Origin: Astrocystis sublimbata
Taxonomy: Eukaryota > Ascomycota > Sordariomycetes > Xylariales > Xylariaceae
DNA length: 64,000 nucleotides
Direction of reading: 5' to 3'
NCBI GenBank assembly: GCA_022453515.1
Contig: JAJNNY010000013.1
Location: 124,001 to 188,000, forward strand
The translations under genes were made by a program, and so were the position numbers. The notes beneath the pieces were generated by a model that saw only the letters and a list, made by a program, of their open reading frames with translations, had not been told where the DNA came from and ran no database searches. This document shows positions 10,488-23,484 of the stretch, piece after piece (within the stretch, counting starts at the first letter, position 1; every line of letters starts with the position of its first letter).

Positions 10488-12041
10488 ATGAAAGACACAA
10501 AGGAAGAGAAGGGTCTCGTTGCGCACAACAAATATTTCCTCATAGCAAAACAATGCTCGACTTTCATCCTAGATAATTGGCTTGTTATCGGGTTTGGCAT
10601 TGCTGCTGCACTGGGCTATGCCTTTCCTTGTACGTCAAATCCTTCACCGTAAGAAACCTACTTGAACTAAGAGACGGGCCTACAGATGTAGCAGCGCGTG
10701 GAGGCATAATAAGATCCGAGTATTCGATTCTCTACGGGGGCATCGCGCTCATATTCCTCATAAACGGCGCCCAACTAAGTCCGGAGAAACTGAAAGAACA
10801 TGCGATGAACTGGCGGCTGCACATTGTCGTGCAAGGTATCAACCTGATTCTCATACCCGTCATACAACTCAGTCAGTTTTGCCTCACCCATGTGGGTTTT
10901 GGGATGATAGCTGATCCATTATAGTTCTCATTCGCATAATCATTGCTGCAGGCGGAATCACTTCAGGCAATATCGATGCAAGTATCTTGGTTGGCATGGT
11001 AAGATAGTCGCTGAAGTCCCTTATCTCCCTTCTGGCGTGTCCCAAAGACACGGGTGATTCATTCCAAGGGATATTCCTATGAGCACCTCAGCAGGTGATT
11101 TTCAACATGGGTGGCCATCATTAACTCCAGTGTTCCAGGTCATCGTCAGCTGCATCCCAACAACAATCGCATCCAATGTCGTCATGACGAGGAATGCAGG
11201 GGGCGACGAAGCTGCAGCCATCATCGAAGTAGTCATTGGCAACGTAGTCGGTTCGTTCATATCGCCCTTTTTGATCTACGGGTTTTTGCCACGCGACGAC
11301 GTTTTCAGCTCTCTGCGTCCTGCCACGCCAAACACATTGGGACCAGTATATGTTGCTGTCCTGAAACAGCTGGGACTGAGCGTGCTATTGCCATTGGCGG
11401 TCGGCCAGGGCCTACGATGGGCCTTTCCACGGCGAACTCCCTGGGTGTTGAGAACTTTCTATCTTGCGAAGTTCTGCTCGGTGCTCCTGGTGTTGGTAGC
11501 GTGGACGACATTTTCGGGCGCTTTCGAGACTGGTGCACTCACCGCACTGCCCAAGTCATCTGTGATATTCAACGTCTTTATCAATGTGGCAGAGTACCTT
11601 CTCTTCACCATGATCTGCTATTACATAGCATACCCGCCGCGGGTTTTCACGACATTATCACAGAAGTGGCTTGTCGAGTCCAAGATGGGCTCGCGTCTCC
11701 CAGACACGCTGAGGCGGGCTATGACCATCAAAAGGATGCCGAGGGAACTGGTGGTAGCAGTATGCTTCTGCGGCGCGGCGAAAACTACGAGTTTGGGCAT
11801 ACCGCTAACGGCGGCAATGTGGTCCAAGCTAGACGATTTCAAAATATCATCAATACAGGTGCCGGTCCTACTCTACACGGTGGAGCAGGTCTTCATCGCG
11901 CAGTTCCTGACGATATTCTTCAAGAGGTGGCTGCAACGGGACAGGAAACGAGCGATAGACACGGAATCGTTGCAGACAGATGACGTTGACGGGCACGGGC
12001 AGGCCGTCACGATCCCCCGCGATCCCCAGGAACATAACTAA
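10488..12041 (+). CDS. RCH1: SLC10A7/RCH1-type solute carrier
   Basis: Exons 10488-10629, 10686-10871, 10925-10998 and 11139-12041 join in frame to 434 aa. Family features include an N-terminal helix after LIAKQCSTFILDNWLVIGFG, NGAQLSPEKLKEH, the short SGNIDASILVGM exon, and the crossover motif CIPTTIASNVVMTRNAGGDE followed by IIEVVIGNVVGSFISPFLIY. About 10 membrane helices are expected. The bile acid:Na symporter fold of the SLC10A7 branch is known in yeast as Rch1, a plasma-membrane negative regulator of calcium uptake; a similar role here is inferred. The C-terminal tail is hydrophilic. The last intron is 140 nt; an internal AG at about 11095 was rejected because it leads to an early stop. 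Confidence 0.85.
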
Positions 12042-12805
12042 AGATGGGATTGCGTCGGACGAGAAAAGATGAAATCAGGTATGATACACCCAGACACGCC
12101 GGTCTCTCTGCAGCTTTGGTGAATATCAACAACGTGGCAGAGAACGTGGTCTTTATGCGTGAACATGGTTTGTTTGGTTTGTTTGGTCTAAGTGAGTGCC
12201 GGCCAGATTGGCAATTGGCGCTTCCCTTCCAAGGGCTGCCAGTGCTACGTGTAGGTGGTACCTGGAGGGAGGTAATTTACTACCTACATGGGCTCGCTGG
12301 GTTCGTCTGGGGTGGCACGAACTAGTGCTTTCTAGCAATGTCTGTGGGCCGCCCCGGCGGCCAGCCCCGCAATGACAGACACATGTCGCAGCGCTAGCTC
12401 CCGCATTGTACACTAGACGTCACTGTGGTGCTGTGTAGGTACTTACCTACTTAGTATCAAGTATGCTACCTATCTAAACACGTCTCGTCGTGAAATATCA
12501 ATACTCTTTGTAACGCAAGGCGAACATTCAAGTCGCACATGGAAACCGCCGACTGCGTTTAAAACAACAGGCTTTGTTGTTGTTTCGATTCTGTTGCCTC
12601 CCAACCGTCAGCACATTTCATCGTCGCATCCCTTCTCATCTTCCCTCAGTGTGGATCCTCGGTGTAAGTGAAGCCAACCTTACAAACAACATCTAGGCAG
12701 GTAGGCAGAGAGAACTTGCGAGGAGTCAACTGCATCGTTAGTGCAACAAAGCCATAAAATCTCCGAATCTCCGTTTCTGTCCTACCTCTTCACTGCACTA
12801 TCGAC
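12042..12805. other. Intergenic
   Basis: 0.76 kb with a (TTTGG/TTTG)n tract at about 12167-12187 and a GTAGGTACTTACCTAC motif near 12437. No gene was recognised. Confidence 0.5.
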
Positions 12806-13718
12806 ATGGCGACGCTGGCAGCTGCCAATCTCAGAGGCTCGTGCCGATGTGGCCGTAATCAGTATGCCATTCAAATCCCCAGCGCATCAGACATGGCCCA
12901 GGTCATATTTGATTCCGATGAAAACCATAGTATGTATCTTACCTCCTTTCATTTTCAACCTCTTCTTTGATGCAAGCTCTCTTACCTCTCTGATCACGAC
13001 TAAGCGCAGAGCCATGCATCAGGACTTTCGTCGGCCTCGCCGCTGTCTGCATTCATACGTGTTCCCTTGCTCTGGTTCCATAGCGAGGTCTTTCCCTTCT
13101 TCCCCGACGAAACGAGGGCGACTATCCGCCGCTTATATGCTCATCCACACGAGCACCATACGCAGGTATGTACCCAACCACGGTCCTTTCAATTACGTCG
13201 ATTGGCGATTGTAACCATAAAAGGCTTGGAAAATCTACTGACATGAGAATCAAAAGAGGAGCTTCTGTGGTTACTGCGGTACACCGCTGTCGTTCTGGTC
13301 CGAGCAGCCACCGAGCGAGGCTGACTACATCAAGTTGACCCTGGGAAGTCTTCTCACAGAGGACTTGAACAGCCTCCAAGAATTGGGTTTAATACCAAAT
13401 GAGATCGAGGAAGATGAGATGGAAGTCGAGATGGAGAATGTTCCTACCGTCGCGCCGACTGCTGGTCGTGAACTCGTAGGCCGCGACTTTACGAGCATTC
13501 CATGGTTCGACACTCTCATTTCGGGAAGCAAATTAGGGAAAATGCACACACAGAAGAGCGTCCATCGAGGCCGAAACGAAACTACATGCGTCGAGTTCGA
13601 GATTACTGAGTGGACATCCGACGACGACAACGAGGGAGGCCAGGGAGAAATTTATACGCCTGAGTCATCATACACTACAACTACGGGCAAGAGGAAGCGC
13701 GTAGACGCCACGCATTGA
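12806..13718 (+). CDS. GFA/CENP-V domain zinc protein
   Basis: Exons 12806-12929, 13005-13165 and 13257-13718 join to 248 aa. The first zinc half-site CRCG is at residues 13-16 and the second, CGYCGTPLSFW, at about 99-109. The segment PLSAFIRVPLLWF lies between, as in glutathione-dependent formaldehyde-activating (GFA)-like proteins. The C-terminal third is acidic and ends in KRKRVDATH. Family knowledge: GFA-like proteins share a zinc-dependent beta-fold; most fungal paralogues have no proven substrate. The second acceptor is CTAAG at 13001-13004; the neighbouring CAG would cause a stop or the wrong frame. Enzyme activity is not established. Confidence 0.8.
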
Positions 13719-15122
13719 GCATACCTGCATGTTATGCCATCTTACAGTGTCTCTATCTATCTGAGACTCGCCCAGGTTGCCATGCGGCAATAATGGATGA
13801 GACGACTAAACCGAACACTAGCAAATGACAGTCTGTTGCAGTGCGAAATTGCGGCATGCACATATACTCCCATCTTTTGCGATTCAACTGTGAGCACCTC
13901 GTCTCACCAATAGAAGCTTGCCGGTTTGCGCATCTTCAAACATCGTCTAATCGTGACATAAAAGAATCGAAGATGGATCTGGCCAGCAGGGTAGGCCTTG
14001 TTGCTAGGATTGCGACATATTGAAAATGGGAAGTCGTTAAGCGAACATAATGAGGGGCTGATGGTTAGGAACAAGTTTGGTGGCTATCAGGGCTTGCGGT
14101 TTCTTGGTATTGCGCATTCTTTCATGTTGACATGCCTACTACTACATGGCGTATGAGGAGAGTGGGAGTTTTCGGATCAAGACTAGGACCAGGCATGTAG
14201 GGAGGTTTTGGGGCAAATGGGCCTATCAAACTAAGCACTTGCTAGTTCTTTCAGATGCAAAGAATACATAGTAGTATGTCTCAATTCATACTCCATACAT
14301 ATTCTGACTCTGGTGGACAATACAAGTTCAAGTTACCAAAGGGCCTAGACCGAGTCCCAAATGCAGTTGTGCATTATGCACGTCATTTCCAAGTGTTGGT
14401 GCTTGGAATGGAAACTCCGCCAATATTGTGTTTCGTCTCCATTACCGGTATCCCGAACGTTGGAGAAAGACAGCTGGAAACGTATGGGACGCAAATCCGT
14501 CGGCCAGCTTCTCCAAGCCAAATTGTCCGATGTTTTCGCGGTCCGTGGCACCTCGTTGTACTCAGCGACACGGAGTTGCGGGCCGCGCAACCGCCTTTCC
14601 AGCTATCGCGTGGAGGGGATTCCACTGCGGGGGGTCAAGGGGGTCAAGGTTCTCGGGGCCATTGTGACGGACCCTGTACATTCATTCGGGGTGAAATGCC
14701 ATGTGCTTGGCGGAGGCCAATGGTTTACAGCTTACAGCTTACCCCGCGGCGGAGATGATCGCGTTATCACGGATGGGCAGGAGAAGGACTCGTTTCGTGT
14801 TGAAGGCTCTCGTTTCTTCGGCTGCCATGGTCCGACGTGGTAGAATCAGGAAGCCGTAGAGATCGAGATGGCCGCGCTAGAGAACGGAGCCTTGAGAATA
14901 TAAAGATGGCAGGTTCTGCCTCTATCAGGCGATCAGCTCGTCATGAGCTCTTCGACCCGTCCCCCCCTTCTTTCTACAGGACAAAGGCTGAATCCTATTG
15001 TTGTCTTGGCGGGCTGTCGCTCACTTCATATAACCGTTCTTCCAGGCGAGGTCAGGTCGACATCTTAGGCGTCCCAAATAGCCTAGTTGCAGTCAAGTCC
15101 TATTCTGTGCCTGCTCGCCAAA
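13719..15122. other. Promoter region of the beta-glucosidase gene
   Basis: 1.4 kb. Overlapping open frames on both strands at 14255-14843 have no family features. The proximal part carries the CreA-type site cluster listed separately and short duplications (GGGGTCAAG near 14632, TTACAGC near 14725). Confidence 0.5.
14610..14754. promoter_or_regulatory. Cluster of CreA-type SYGGRG sites
   Basis: Hexamers fitting the fungal carbon-catabolite repressor consensus occur at 14610-14615 (GTGGAG), 14627-14632 (GCGGGG), 14710-14715 (GCGGAG), 14742-14747 (CCCCGC, minus strand) and 14749-14754 (GCGGAG). They lie 370-510 bp upstream of the GH1 start codon. The motif is short and degenerate, so binding is only suggested. 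Confidence 0.4.
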
Positions 15123-16632
15123 ATGTCGCTGCCCTCGGATTTCCAATGGGGGTTCGCTACAGCTGCGTAAGTCACATCCTCTGGTCGATAAATTGGGCTT
15201 CCTAGTGACTTACTTCCAAGCTTACACGCATGTACCGCGCATTAGTTTCCAGGTTGAAGGTGCCACCGATTCAGATGGACGTGGACCAACAATTTGGGAT
15301 AAATTCTGTTCTATACCAGGGAAGATTACCGATAAGAGCGATGGGTCAGTTGCTTGCGATTCGTATAACCGGACGGCGGAAGATATTGCCCTGCTGAAGA
15401 GCGTGCGTGCAAAGGTCTACCGCTTCTCCTTATCGTGGGCTCGGATCATCCCGCTTGGTGGCCGCAACGACCCGATCAACCAAAAGGGCATTGACCATTA
15501 TGTCAAATTCGTGGATGACCTGCTTGATGCTGGCATCACGCCCTTCATCACGTTGCTTCATTGGGATGTCCCAGATGGCATCGAGCAGCGATACGGGGGT
15601 CTTTTGAACAGACAGGAGTTCCCGCTTGATTTCAAGCATTATGCACGTGTGGTTTTCAAAGCCATCCCTAAGTGCAAAAACTGGATTACCTTCAACGAGC
15701 CGTTCTGCAGCTCGATTCTTGGCTACAGTACCGGTTTTTTTGCCCCTGGGCACACCTCTGACCGGAAAAAGTTCCCCGTTGGTGATTCCAGTCGCGAGCC
15801 CTGGGCAGTCGGTCACAACTTATTAGTAGCCCACGGCAGGGCTGTGAAAGTGTATCGCGACGAATTCAAGGCCACAGACAACGGCCAGATTGGCATCACA
15901 CTCAACGGAGATTGGGCCTACCCATGGGATCCAGAGGATCCCGAGGATGTTGAAGCTGCCAATCGCAAGATGGAGTTCGCCACTGCGTGGTTCGCCGACC
16001 CTGTGTACTTCGGGAAGTACCCCGACTCCATGCGTAAGCAACTCGGCGACCGTCTACCGGAATTTACTCCCGAGGAGGAGGCGTTCGTAAAGGGCTCGAA
16101 TGACTTCTACGGCATGAACCACTACACTGCCGATTACATCAAACACGGAACCGGTGAGGCGGCACCGGAGGACTTCCTTGGTAACCTGACTACGCACTCT
16201 ACGAACAAGCATGGCGAGTGCATCGGCGCCGAGACACAGTCATTCTGGCTGCGTCCCAACCCACAGGGCTTCCGTAACCTCATCAACTGGCTCAGCAAGC
16301 GATACGGGTACCCTCCGATCTACGTGACGGAGAACGGGACGAGCATCAAGGGCGAGAACGACCTGCCATTCGAGGACATCCTCGACGACCAGTTTCGTGT
16401 CGACTACTTCCGCGGCTATGTCCACGCCATGGCCAAGGCTGTATCTGAAGACGGATGCAATGTCAAGGGCTACATGGCTTGGAGTCTCATGGACAATTTC
16501 GAGTGGGCAGAGGGGTACGAGACCCGTTTTGGTGTGACTTTTGTCGACTACGAGAACGGCCAGAAGAGAACACCGAAGAAGAGCGCTAGGGAGATGCACG
16601 AAATATTCGCAGAGGTCATGAGGAAGGAGTAA
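15123..16632 (+). CDS. GH1 beta-glucosidase, intracellular type
   Basis: Exons 15123-15166 and 15246-16632 give 476 aa, the normal length for fungal intracellular GH1 enzymes. There is no signal peptide. The N-terminus MSLPSDFQWGFATAAFQVEG is the GH1 signature. The acid/base Glu is E166 in TFNEPF and the nucleophile is E377 in VTENG. Other family stretches are LLHWDVP, YGMNHYTADY and MAWSLMDNFEWAEGY. It hydrolyses beta-glucosides such as cellobiose and can transglycosylate; in Trichoderma, cytosolic GH1 enzymes help form or clear cellulase inducers. The acceptor at 15245 (TTAG) rather than the later CAG restores the AFQVEG motif. The promoter has several CreA-like sites, consistent with glucose repression (inference). 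Confidence 0.93.
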
Positions 16633-17538
16633 GGATTGGCGGCAAGCAAGGGGTTGGGGCATGGAAGGTTATCGCTTTTCGCATGGTGGGATGGTCATAT
16701 GACAAATATACACACCATGACGGCTAAATGCATATTCGGCTTTTCGTCCACTTGAGTGAGACTCGGGCAACAAAATGGACGAGTGCAAGGTTATTTATTT
16801 GAGGTAGATCAATCGGGTGACGTAGGCAAATATCATAAGTCATTAGAAGCGTGGCTATATCGGCGATTCTGCCTACATGTTCTTCATAATGAGACAGCAC
16901 CACCGTCACCCTATCCCGCCCGATGCTGCCCATCGAGATCCTTACTTGGCAAATTATCTTCATTAACGATTCTCGTGGCTGAGACAGAAACGCGTCTGTC
17001 TGGGGACATGGGATGAGTAATCGAAGCCAGATGACTGGTTCTAGGGCCTTATCTGATGATGCGGCCTCAGTGAGTTTACACATAATAATACACTACAATC
17101 CCTTTTCCTCGATATATCGTACGCCTGACAAGGTCGGCCGATCCGCCAAGTCGACAGACTCGACAAAGGAAGTTACCTCATTTTCTATTGCCAGTAATAC
17201 ATTTTAAAGCGATCAAACTTCTCCCCTGGCATCAAGGCTTAAACATGATCTTCCCATATAGGGGTTGTCGCTGGCCAATGATACAATGAGCACTTTCCAC
17301 GGCAAAATGACCGAGGTCTCTGAACGCGCTCATATACATACCTAGTATATAGTATTCCCGCGCCTGCTGTACCGTGAATGAAGGTAGATTGACACTTCTT
17401 CGAAGTGTACAGTTTTTGCTTCATGATGCGTGTCACGATAACCATTTCTGCCGTTTATCACATAGAACAACAGCTCGCCAATCTATTGCGTCTAATTGGA
17501 AAAGAGAAAAGTTGTAGTATTCAACGTATGTTACCAAC
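16633..17538. other. Convergent intergenic spacer
   Basis: 0.9 kb between the stops of the beta-glucosidase (+) and the sedolisin (-). No gene or RNA was recognised. Confidence 0.6.
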
Positions 17539-19968
17539 TCAGCTCAAAGCAGCAAGTAGCATCTTCTGAAAATTAGGTACACCCAGACCCGTGACAGGAT
17601 CCCATCCTTTCGTCGCATTCCAAGATGCCCAAGGGATTCTACCCCCATCTCTTACTAGAACACATCGGGTCAGATATGATCTTCTTGGTGGCTTTTGGAA
17701 ATAATCCAGGAGCGGGAGAAGTTTCCAACAACGTTAAAATATTCAAAGTTATTTCATGCTTGTAAAGTTGTACGAGATTAGCGACTCACTTAGCATCCCT
17801 GTCTGCATGTTGTAGCCATTGCACCCCACAGCTTTGCCTTTGACGATATCGGTAAGGTAGTTCGGTTCGAGACTATACAGGAAGGGGTTGATGAAACCCA
17901 TGCTAGGCTTTCCTGCTTTGAAGCGGGCATCATTCAGCAGCGCGATGATGCCGCCTACTACAGGTGCCGCTGCCGATGTGCCGCCTGTTTGGCCCGTCTC
18001 GTTCGAGTTGAAGAACAGGTAACTGATACGCGATCAGTCTTGATGCTGCGATTACCTATCGCAAGTTTGCAATAGTCCAGATTTTCAATCGATCAATGTC
18101 GAGGCAAATGCTCGCAACTCACTTAGGTGATAGGCTGTGCGCGGATAGATCTGGGAATGCTCGCCCGGAAAAGTTCGTGTACTGCTCGTAATATGCCTTT
18201 GTCTTTGGTTCGATATGTTTTCCAAGGTACTCACTCACTGCATCCTGTTGGTACCAAGGCAGCTCGAAGTAATTGCTGAAACCACCAGAGCTGGCGACCC
18301 AAGCAGCCTCAGGCGCCCAGGACTCTGTCCCGCCTACCGCAGTAATGTATGGGCATGATGCTGGAAAGCCTGGCGTGAATTCCAACCTCTTCTGGCCATC
18401 ATTTGATATACAAGGGGCTCCGACACCGGTGTCGCCCGACGATTCCAGAACGGTGACTCCTCGCAGTCCAAGCATACCTGCCATGTCGCAAACGCGTTTC
18501 GCATACTAGGTGACTTTCAGTAAGTAACGATCCTTTATTTGACTTTTTTAGAGAAGTCGTCATGACGACCAGCTTCGCGCACTATACGTACTACGTCGAA
18601 ATTAGTTTTACCCCCCCAATGACGAGGGAAGGGTTGTAATGACTAACCATCAAGCGGAACAGACTGCTCATCATCTCCATACGAATTGGAGATGACTTGC
18701 GGCAGCTCCTCATTCGACTTGTCCAGCAAGAAGCTGTAGTATTCCAGGTAAGGCTCGTTAGTATTGTGCTCGGCATCCGGAATGCTCACGCTAGGTACTG
18801 TATGAATAGAGATGAGTTAGAGATAATCTTGAAGTCAAGATGATATGAGAAAATAAGACTGAACGATCAGGCAAGGCAGTGTCAATACGCACCGAACGGC
18901 GGTGCTCCGCCGGTAAGGAATTGGACTTGGGGTAAGGGGTATGACATAGCGCTCTGAAATTGTGCGTCGAGATTCGCCTCTACGTGGCTTCCCTCGCGCT
19001 CTTGGTTGTCCACGGCTCCATTAATCATAATGGACGTGAAGTTCTGTTCGGGGATTCCAAACATGCGCTGGTACGTGTGTAAATCCTCCAGTCTTGCTGA
19101 TTCATTCAGGAAGCTGCCGAAGCCGATTCGGCTTCCACTGTTGGCACTCGGCACATAATTGCCGATGTTGTATGCGCTTCGTAGGCATGCTGGGGTGATT
19201 AAGCGCTTGCAGTCATCCAGCTCATTTGCCAGCTTTGACATCTCGGCCTCTTTAGTAATAGCGTCCGTCTTGATGGTAATAGGCATTCGATGCGACTTCG
19301 TGTTTCCGAAGAATGTGGTCGGGTGGATGAGCTGCACATACGGAGCAATAGTCTCGGGAACAGAGTACTCAGTCGTCCGCAGCTTTCGGGAGCCTCCCAC
19401 ATCGTAATAAGCGAAGGTTGTATTAAGTAGGTGGTTCATGGTCCCCACAGGCGCCGCGAACCTGATGTTGGATCCTCGCTCAACTATCCGCTCAACGCCA
19501 TGACTTCGAAGCCAACTGGTCACGATGCCAGAGGCGCGGTCTACAGGTGGGAATAGCGCATCCACCTCATCCTTAGTGAGCCATTTGCCGTAGTTAGGAC
19601 TATATTTTGCACATCGAAGTCAGTTCACATATGATCAAGACACATATCCCATCATTCAAGAGCGTGCAGAAGATTCAAGGGCAGCGTTGCCCATCCATTC
19701 GATTTGTGCCTTTTGAGATATGCTAAAGGAATGAATAGGAGACTGCGGCGGTGTACCTGCCCGGAGTGGAGAGGTCCCTGAGCTCGTCCATGAGGTTGTT
19801 CGTGGTTTTTAAGGCTAGATCGATTTGTAGCGTCATCATCTGGGAGTTCACGGCCGGTGAGAGATGTGTTATGCTGTTTGAGAGATACACATGGCTCACA
19901 ACGGCTGAGTGACTCAACGAAACGAGGCCCGCCAAGACAGCCATCAATATAGTGTTTGTTCCCGCCAT
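17539..19968 (-). CDS. Sedolisin (S53) tripeptidyl-peptidase precursor; one junction does not fit canonical splicing
   Basis: Exons in gene order: 19968-19757, 19599-18893, 18797 to about 18648, 18505-18123, 18022-17790, 17648-17539. A signal peptide ([20 protein letters not shown]) leads an activation prodomain ([21 protein letters not shown]). The catalytic Glu and Asp are E278 and D282 in [10 protein letters not shown], the oxyanion Asp is in SSGDTGVG, and the Ser is in GGTSAAAP. Calcium ligands fit TDIVKG and [10 protein letters not shown]53 enzymes are secreted acid proteases. Every other junction keeps frame, but exon 3/4 does not: the good donor GTTAGT after VPLD ends in phase 1, while exon 4 (YAKRVC) needs phase 0 because TAG directly precedes it. 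The only in-frame GT is the poor TCT|GTTCCG, which deletes VPLD. It may be a splice-site mutant, an unusual intron or a sequence error. Confidence 0.85.
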
Positions 19969-22900
19969 TGTGTTTTAACTATTCCAAGTAACCTTATTGT
20001 AACTACCGTCTTCCACATATCTTTGGGGCCAGATACTCATATTTATGCCTGCCATTTTGCTCGTGGATCCCCAAACGAACCTTTTGTTCAGGAAACTTTG
20101 GTTCCGGAGGGGTCAAGCATTCTTTTGAAGAGAACCATATGATGCGTGCATTAGGGACATGATCTAGATCTAGATCGTTCCTGCGGGAGGCTTGACTGAT
20201 CGGAAATAATATCCCGGGAAGTTTGAGCCATAGAATTCGGCTCGATCATGATCTCTATTATCTAATGACAATTGATTCTTGACCGGATTGGGTGGACTGC
20301 CGCCGACCGCGGTAATGGCATATAGCCGAGACGCTCAGAAGACCAACATTGAATTGAACCCAATGTTTCATGCTTCACTCTTCAATGCCAAGATATCAGG
20401 TGACGTGGCGAGCACAAACTTTGGAGACATGAGAAAGGTATATTGAGCGTACTATATTCTTTTCAAGTCGTGCCAGAGTAGCATTGTAACGCCATTGACG
20501 CACGCCGCGGAATAGACCTCCGAAACATTATTATACTGCCATCCACACGCCATATGGCGACCCTTGTACGTTCCCAAGGGTTTACAGACGATCATGACTT
20601 GCTTGCGGAAAGTGAAAAATTGATGGAGTGTCTACATAAGTCTTCGATCAGTATTGTGTTTAAATGTGTAATCAACTGACGTACAATCTTCAGATAGCCT
20701 CGAGTTAAGATTTATGATACTTAGATCATAAACAATGGTGGGCTTAGTGTGTGTATGCCCTCCATCACCGACAATTGAGCACAGAAACCAAATTTATACG
20801 TGGATCTGGCACGTTGGTGTTCTCTTTAAGCGACAATGCACATTATCTGCAAAGTAAGCATAGTTCAACTTGAGTGGAATGATTCCGAATACCGGGGCGA
20901 GCTGCGGTAGGCTGCCCTCAGCTTGTCTAATCGCTCGAAGACCGGAGGGTAATGTCGACTTCAGATGGCTCAGACGTGAACGTTATGTGGCCCCTTTAGT
21001 TAATTTACCTAATAAAGTCAGCTATCTATATCGACACGGAATGCAAACCGTGACTCGAAGTAGGCAAGGCTTCGGAGTGAAACACCTCATTGCCTGCGAA
21101 CAGCTCCTATGACAGAGGAGGCACCTGTGTCACAGCCAATAACCAAGGCTAAATCGACAGAGGCTTCAGTGAACAGTGTGATTGGAATTTTCTATAGTAT
21201 CGCTGTTCTGTCCCCAGTTCTGAAAAGGCATAATTAGTAAAAATGAGAGAGTGCTAAGAGATGTCATGTGTCTTGCTTTCAACTGAGAACGGCGCAAGTA
21301 AAGTTACATATGCTGCGCCTGCGTACCGTTATAGATCATGAAATTGCGACGTTATGCTACAGCAACAAAATGATTGTCTATGAATGTAATACACGTTACT
21401 GTGAACTTATTCCCGAGCGAGCCGTTCCGCCGCGATATGACCGCTCTCGACTATTTATAGATCCATACGCAGTACAAATTTCACTGTATGTCACATTTTA
21501 TACGTGGTAAATAATTAAGGTGCCTGCGCCACGATCTTTGGCTTGTTGGGGTCACTTATTGCGTTTGGTGTACTTTATACGAATTAGCCATCTCAACTCG
21601 ATCTGAATTACAGGTGTTATGACCAGGGGAAAAGGTATATGAGGCACATGGAGCTTGCCGGGAGGTGATATGAGTTGATTCTTTTTCCATCATACCAATT
21701 AATGCTTCGAATCTAAAATAACCAACGTCGAGCAGAGGAAATTAAACTCGACCGGCAGGAAGTTAATCCCTAGCCCTTGCTGAACGAACCCTTGCTTGTA
21801 AGCAAGTCATTTAGATGCACCTGCCTGCACGTTTCGTATACGGTAAAGCTGCAGCCAAGACGGGTAGCTAGGGTTCTGCTAGGTTAGGGCTTGCTCAATG
21901 CCGACAACAGGAGAAGCAAAGAAGAAGCTTTTGCTTTGCTATGTAACCAAAGTTGTGGTCGATCGTGTCTCTCGGGCCGACCTCTTACCACTTCAGGGCA
22001 ATTAAGCGAGCAGAAACCAAATTTTTGACAAGTGCTTGATACTGAGGAGACCGGGCACCCGGGTTGGCAGGTCAGTGAATTTAACGCTGAACATAGGTTT
22101 ATGTCTCTACGCCCAGAAGACAAATGAATCCGTATAATTGCTCTACCAAAAAATGACCCTTTTTACTACTCAATCATATAAATAGATACGAAGAAATTTC
22201 AGAAATAAAAAGTATTTATAGTTCAAACAATCATTATTCGGTATTTATATGGAATTTTCACAAATTTAGTCCAGGGAATAAGGAACGAAGTAAATCAGCT
22301 TCCACTACGCTGAAGGTATTACTGGAGTTTACCGTTGACTTGCAAAGTCTAGTTTCCAGGTAGATCAAAACATGGAGTTGTGTTCAGTGTGTATGGCAAA
22401 GTCCTAGGGGTTAGACCTGGTAATCCAAATTGAAGAAAACACACATACCAGCTAAGACTGGCCGATCAGATAATCTAAACCTTATCACGTTCCCTGGATT
22501 CGGTTAGGCTCTAGAACGCAGATATGCTATAAACCCTGACAGCATACGAATAGTCAACGCCAAGCTACGTCACAAGACTTGGCAGATACAGATTGACAAA
22601 AGAGTATCATTAAAATTGCTGTCATTTCCCTATACGACGGTAGATCGTGATGTAGTATACTTGGGACAGCATGGCTGTTCACGAATGGGAACATGAGTAA
22701 TTGGCGAAGCCAATGTCCCTCTAGCTTGTGTACGGCAGTGATTAGAGAAATTAGAACTTTGTCCACTATCGGAGAGTTTTTCAAGAAGCTCCTTCGGCCC
22801 CCGAGCTGTGAGTGGTAAGCTGACTCGGAAACGATGCTATTAACAGGCATGTTGTCTTTGAGTCAGTGGAAACGTTGCCTGATCGACCTGGGACCTGATT

Positions 22901-23465
22901 CAAAATGCGAGTAGAGGTTCGGTCCGAGCTCACTGATACAGCGTCTTGAAAGTTGACATCCGCAGCTCATCAGGGAAGTTGGAGGCTGAGCGGCATCGGT
23001 GATTACAACAGCATCTTCAAACTACAGCAAGTCCTTGCTCAGGGGGCTAGGTAAGTATACTTGCCCAATCCAACCCGCTCGCTCTTGCGATGTTCGCATA
23101 AGCGTACCCGAGGCGCATGCTTTTGGCGGTGAGCAGCCCAAATACATGTTTAGAGCAAGATCTGGGCATATTAGAGGCTGATTGACAGGCATGCAGAGTT
23201 GCGGACAGGTCTTCCGACTTCTGACTTACACGGAACATACCCAGGTACAGCTTCTCGTCAAAACCGAACCCATTCGCATGAGGCACGCGCATAGCTAGTG
23301 ATAATAGATGCATGCCCATAGCCTAAGCCACGGCTATCAAAAGCGGGATAATAGGCGGATGCACTGACCAGTCAGCCGGGTTTTGCAGCTTGCTTGATGC
23401 CCGTGGAGCCCGTTTGCATCAATACCAGTCGCCAGCTATGTACTTGGCTGTGTGCTTTTCGGACG

Positions 23466-23484
23466 TTTTTTTTTTTTTTTTTTT
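23466..23484. repeat. T19 homopolymer
   Basis: An uninterrupted run of 19 T within the gene-poor stretch. It could be a slippage tract or the trace of a retro-inserted poly(A) tail; no flanking duplication was identified. Confidence 0.8.

Noticed and set aside
11079..11138. Internal exon of the SLC10-type gene starting after CAG at about 11095
   Set aside because: It runs into a stop after nine codons and the remaining intron would be only 28 nt.
14255..14843. Overlapping open frames on both strands upstream of the beta-glucosidase
   Set aside because: Several frames are open at once, with no domain features; better explained as promoter DNA.
7788..19968. A metabolic gene cluster formed by the MFS, SLC10-type, GFA, GH1 and S53 genes
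   Set aside because: No backbone synthase, no cluster regulator, long spacers, and unrelated functions.
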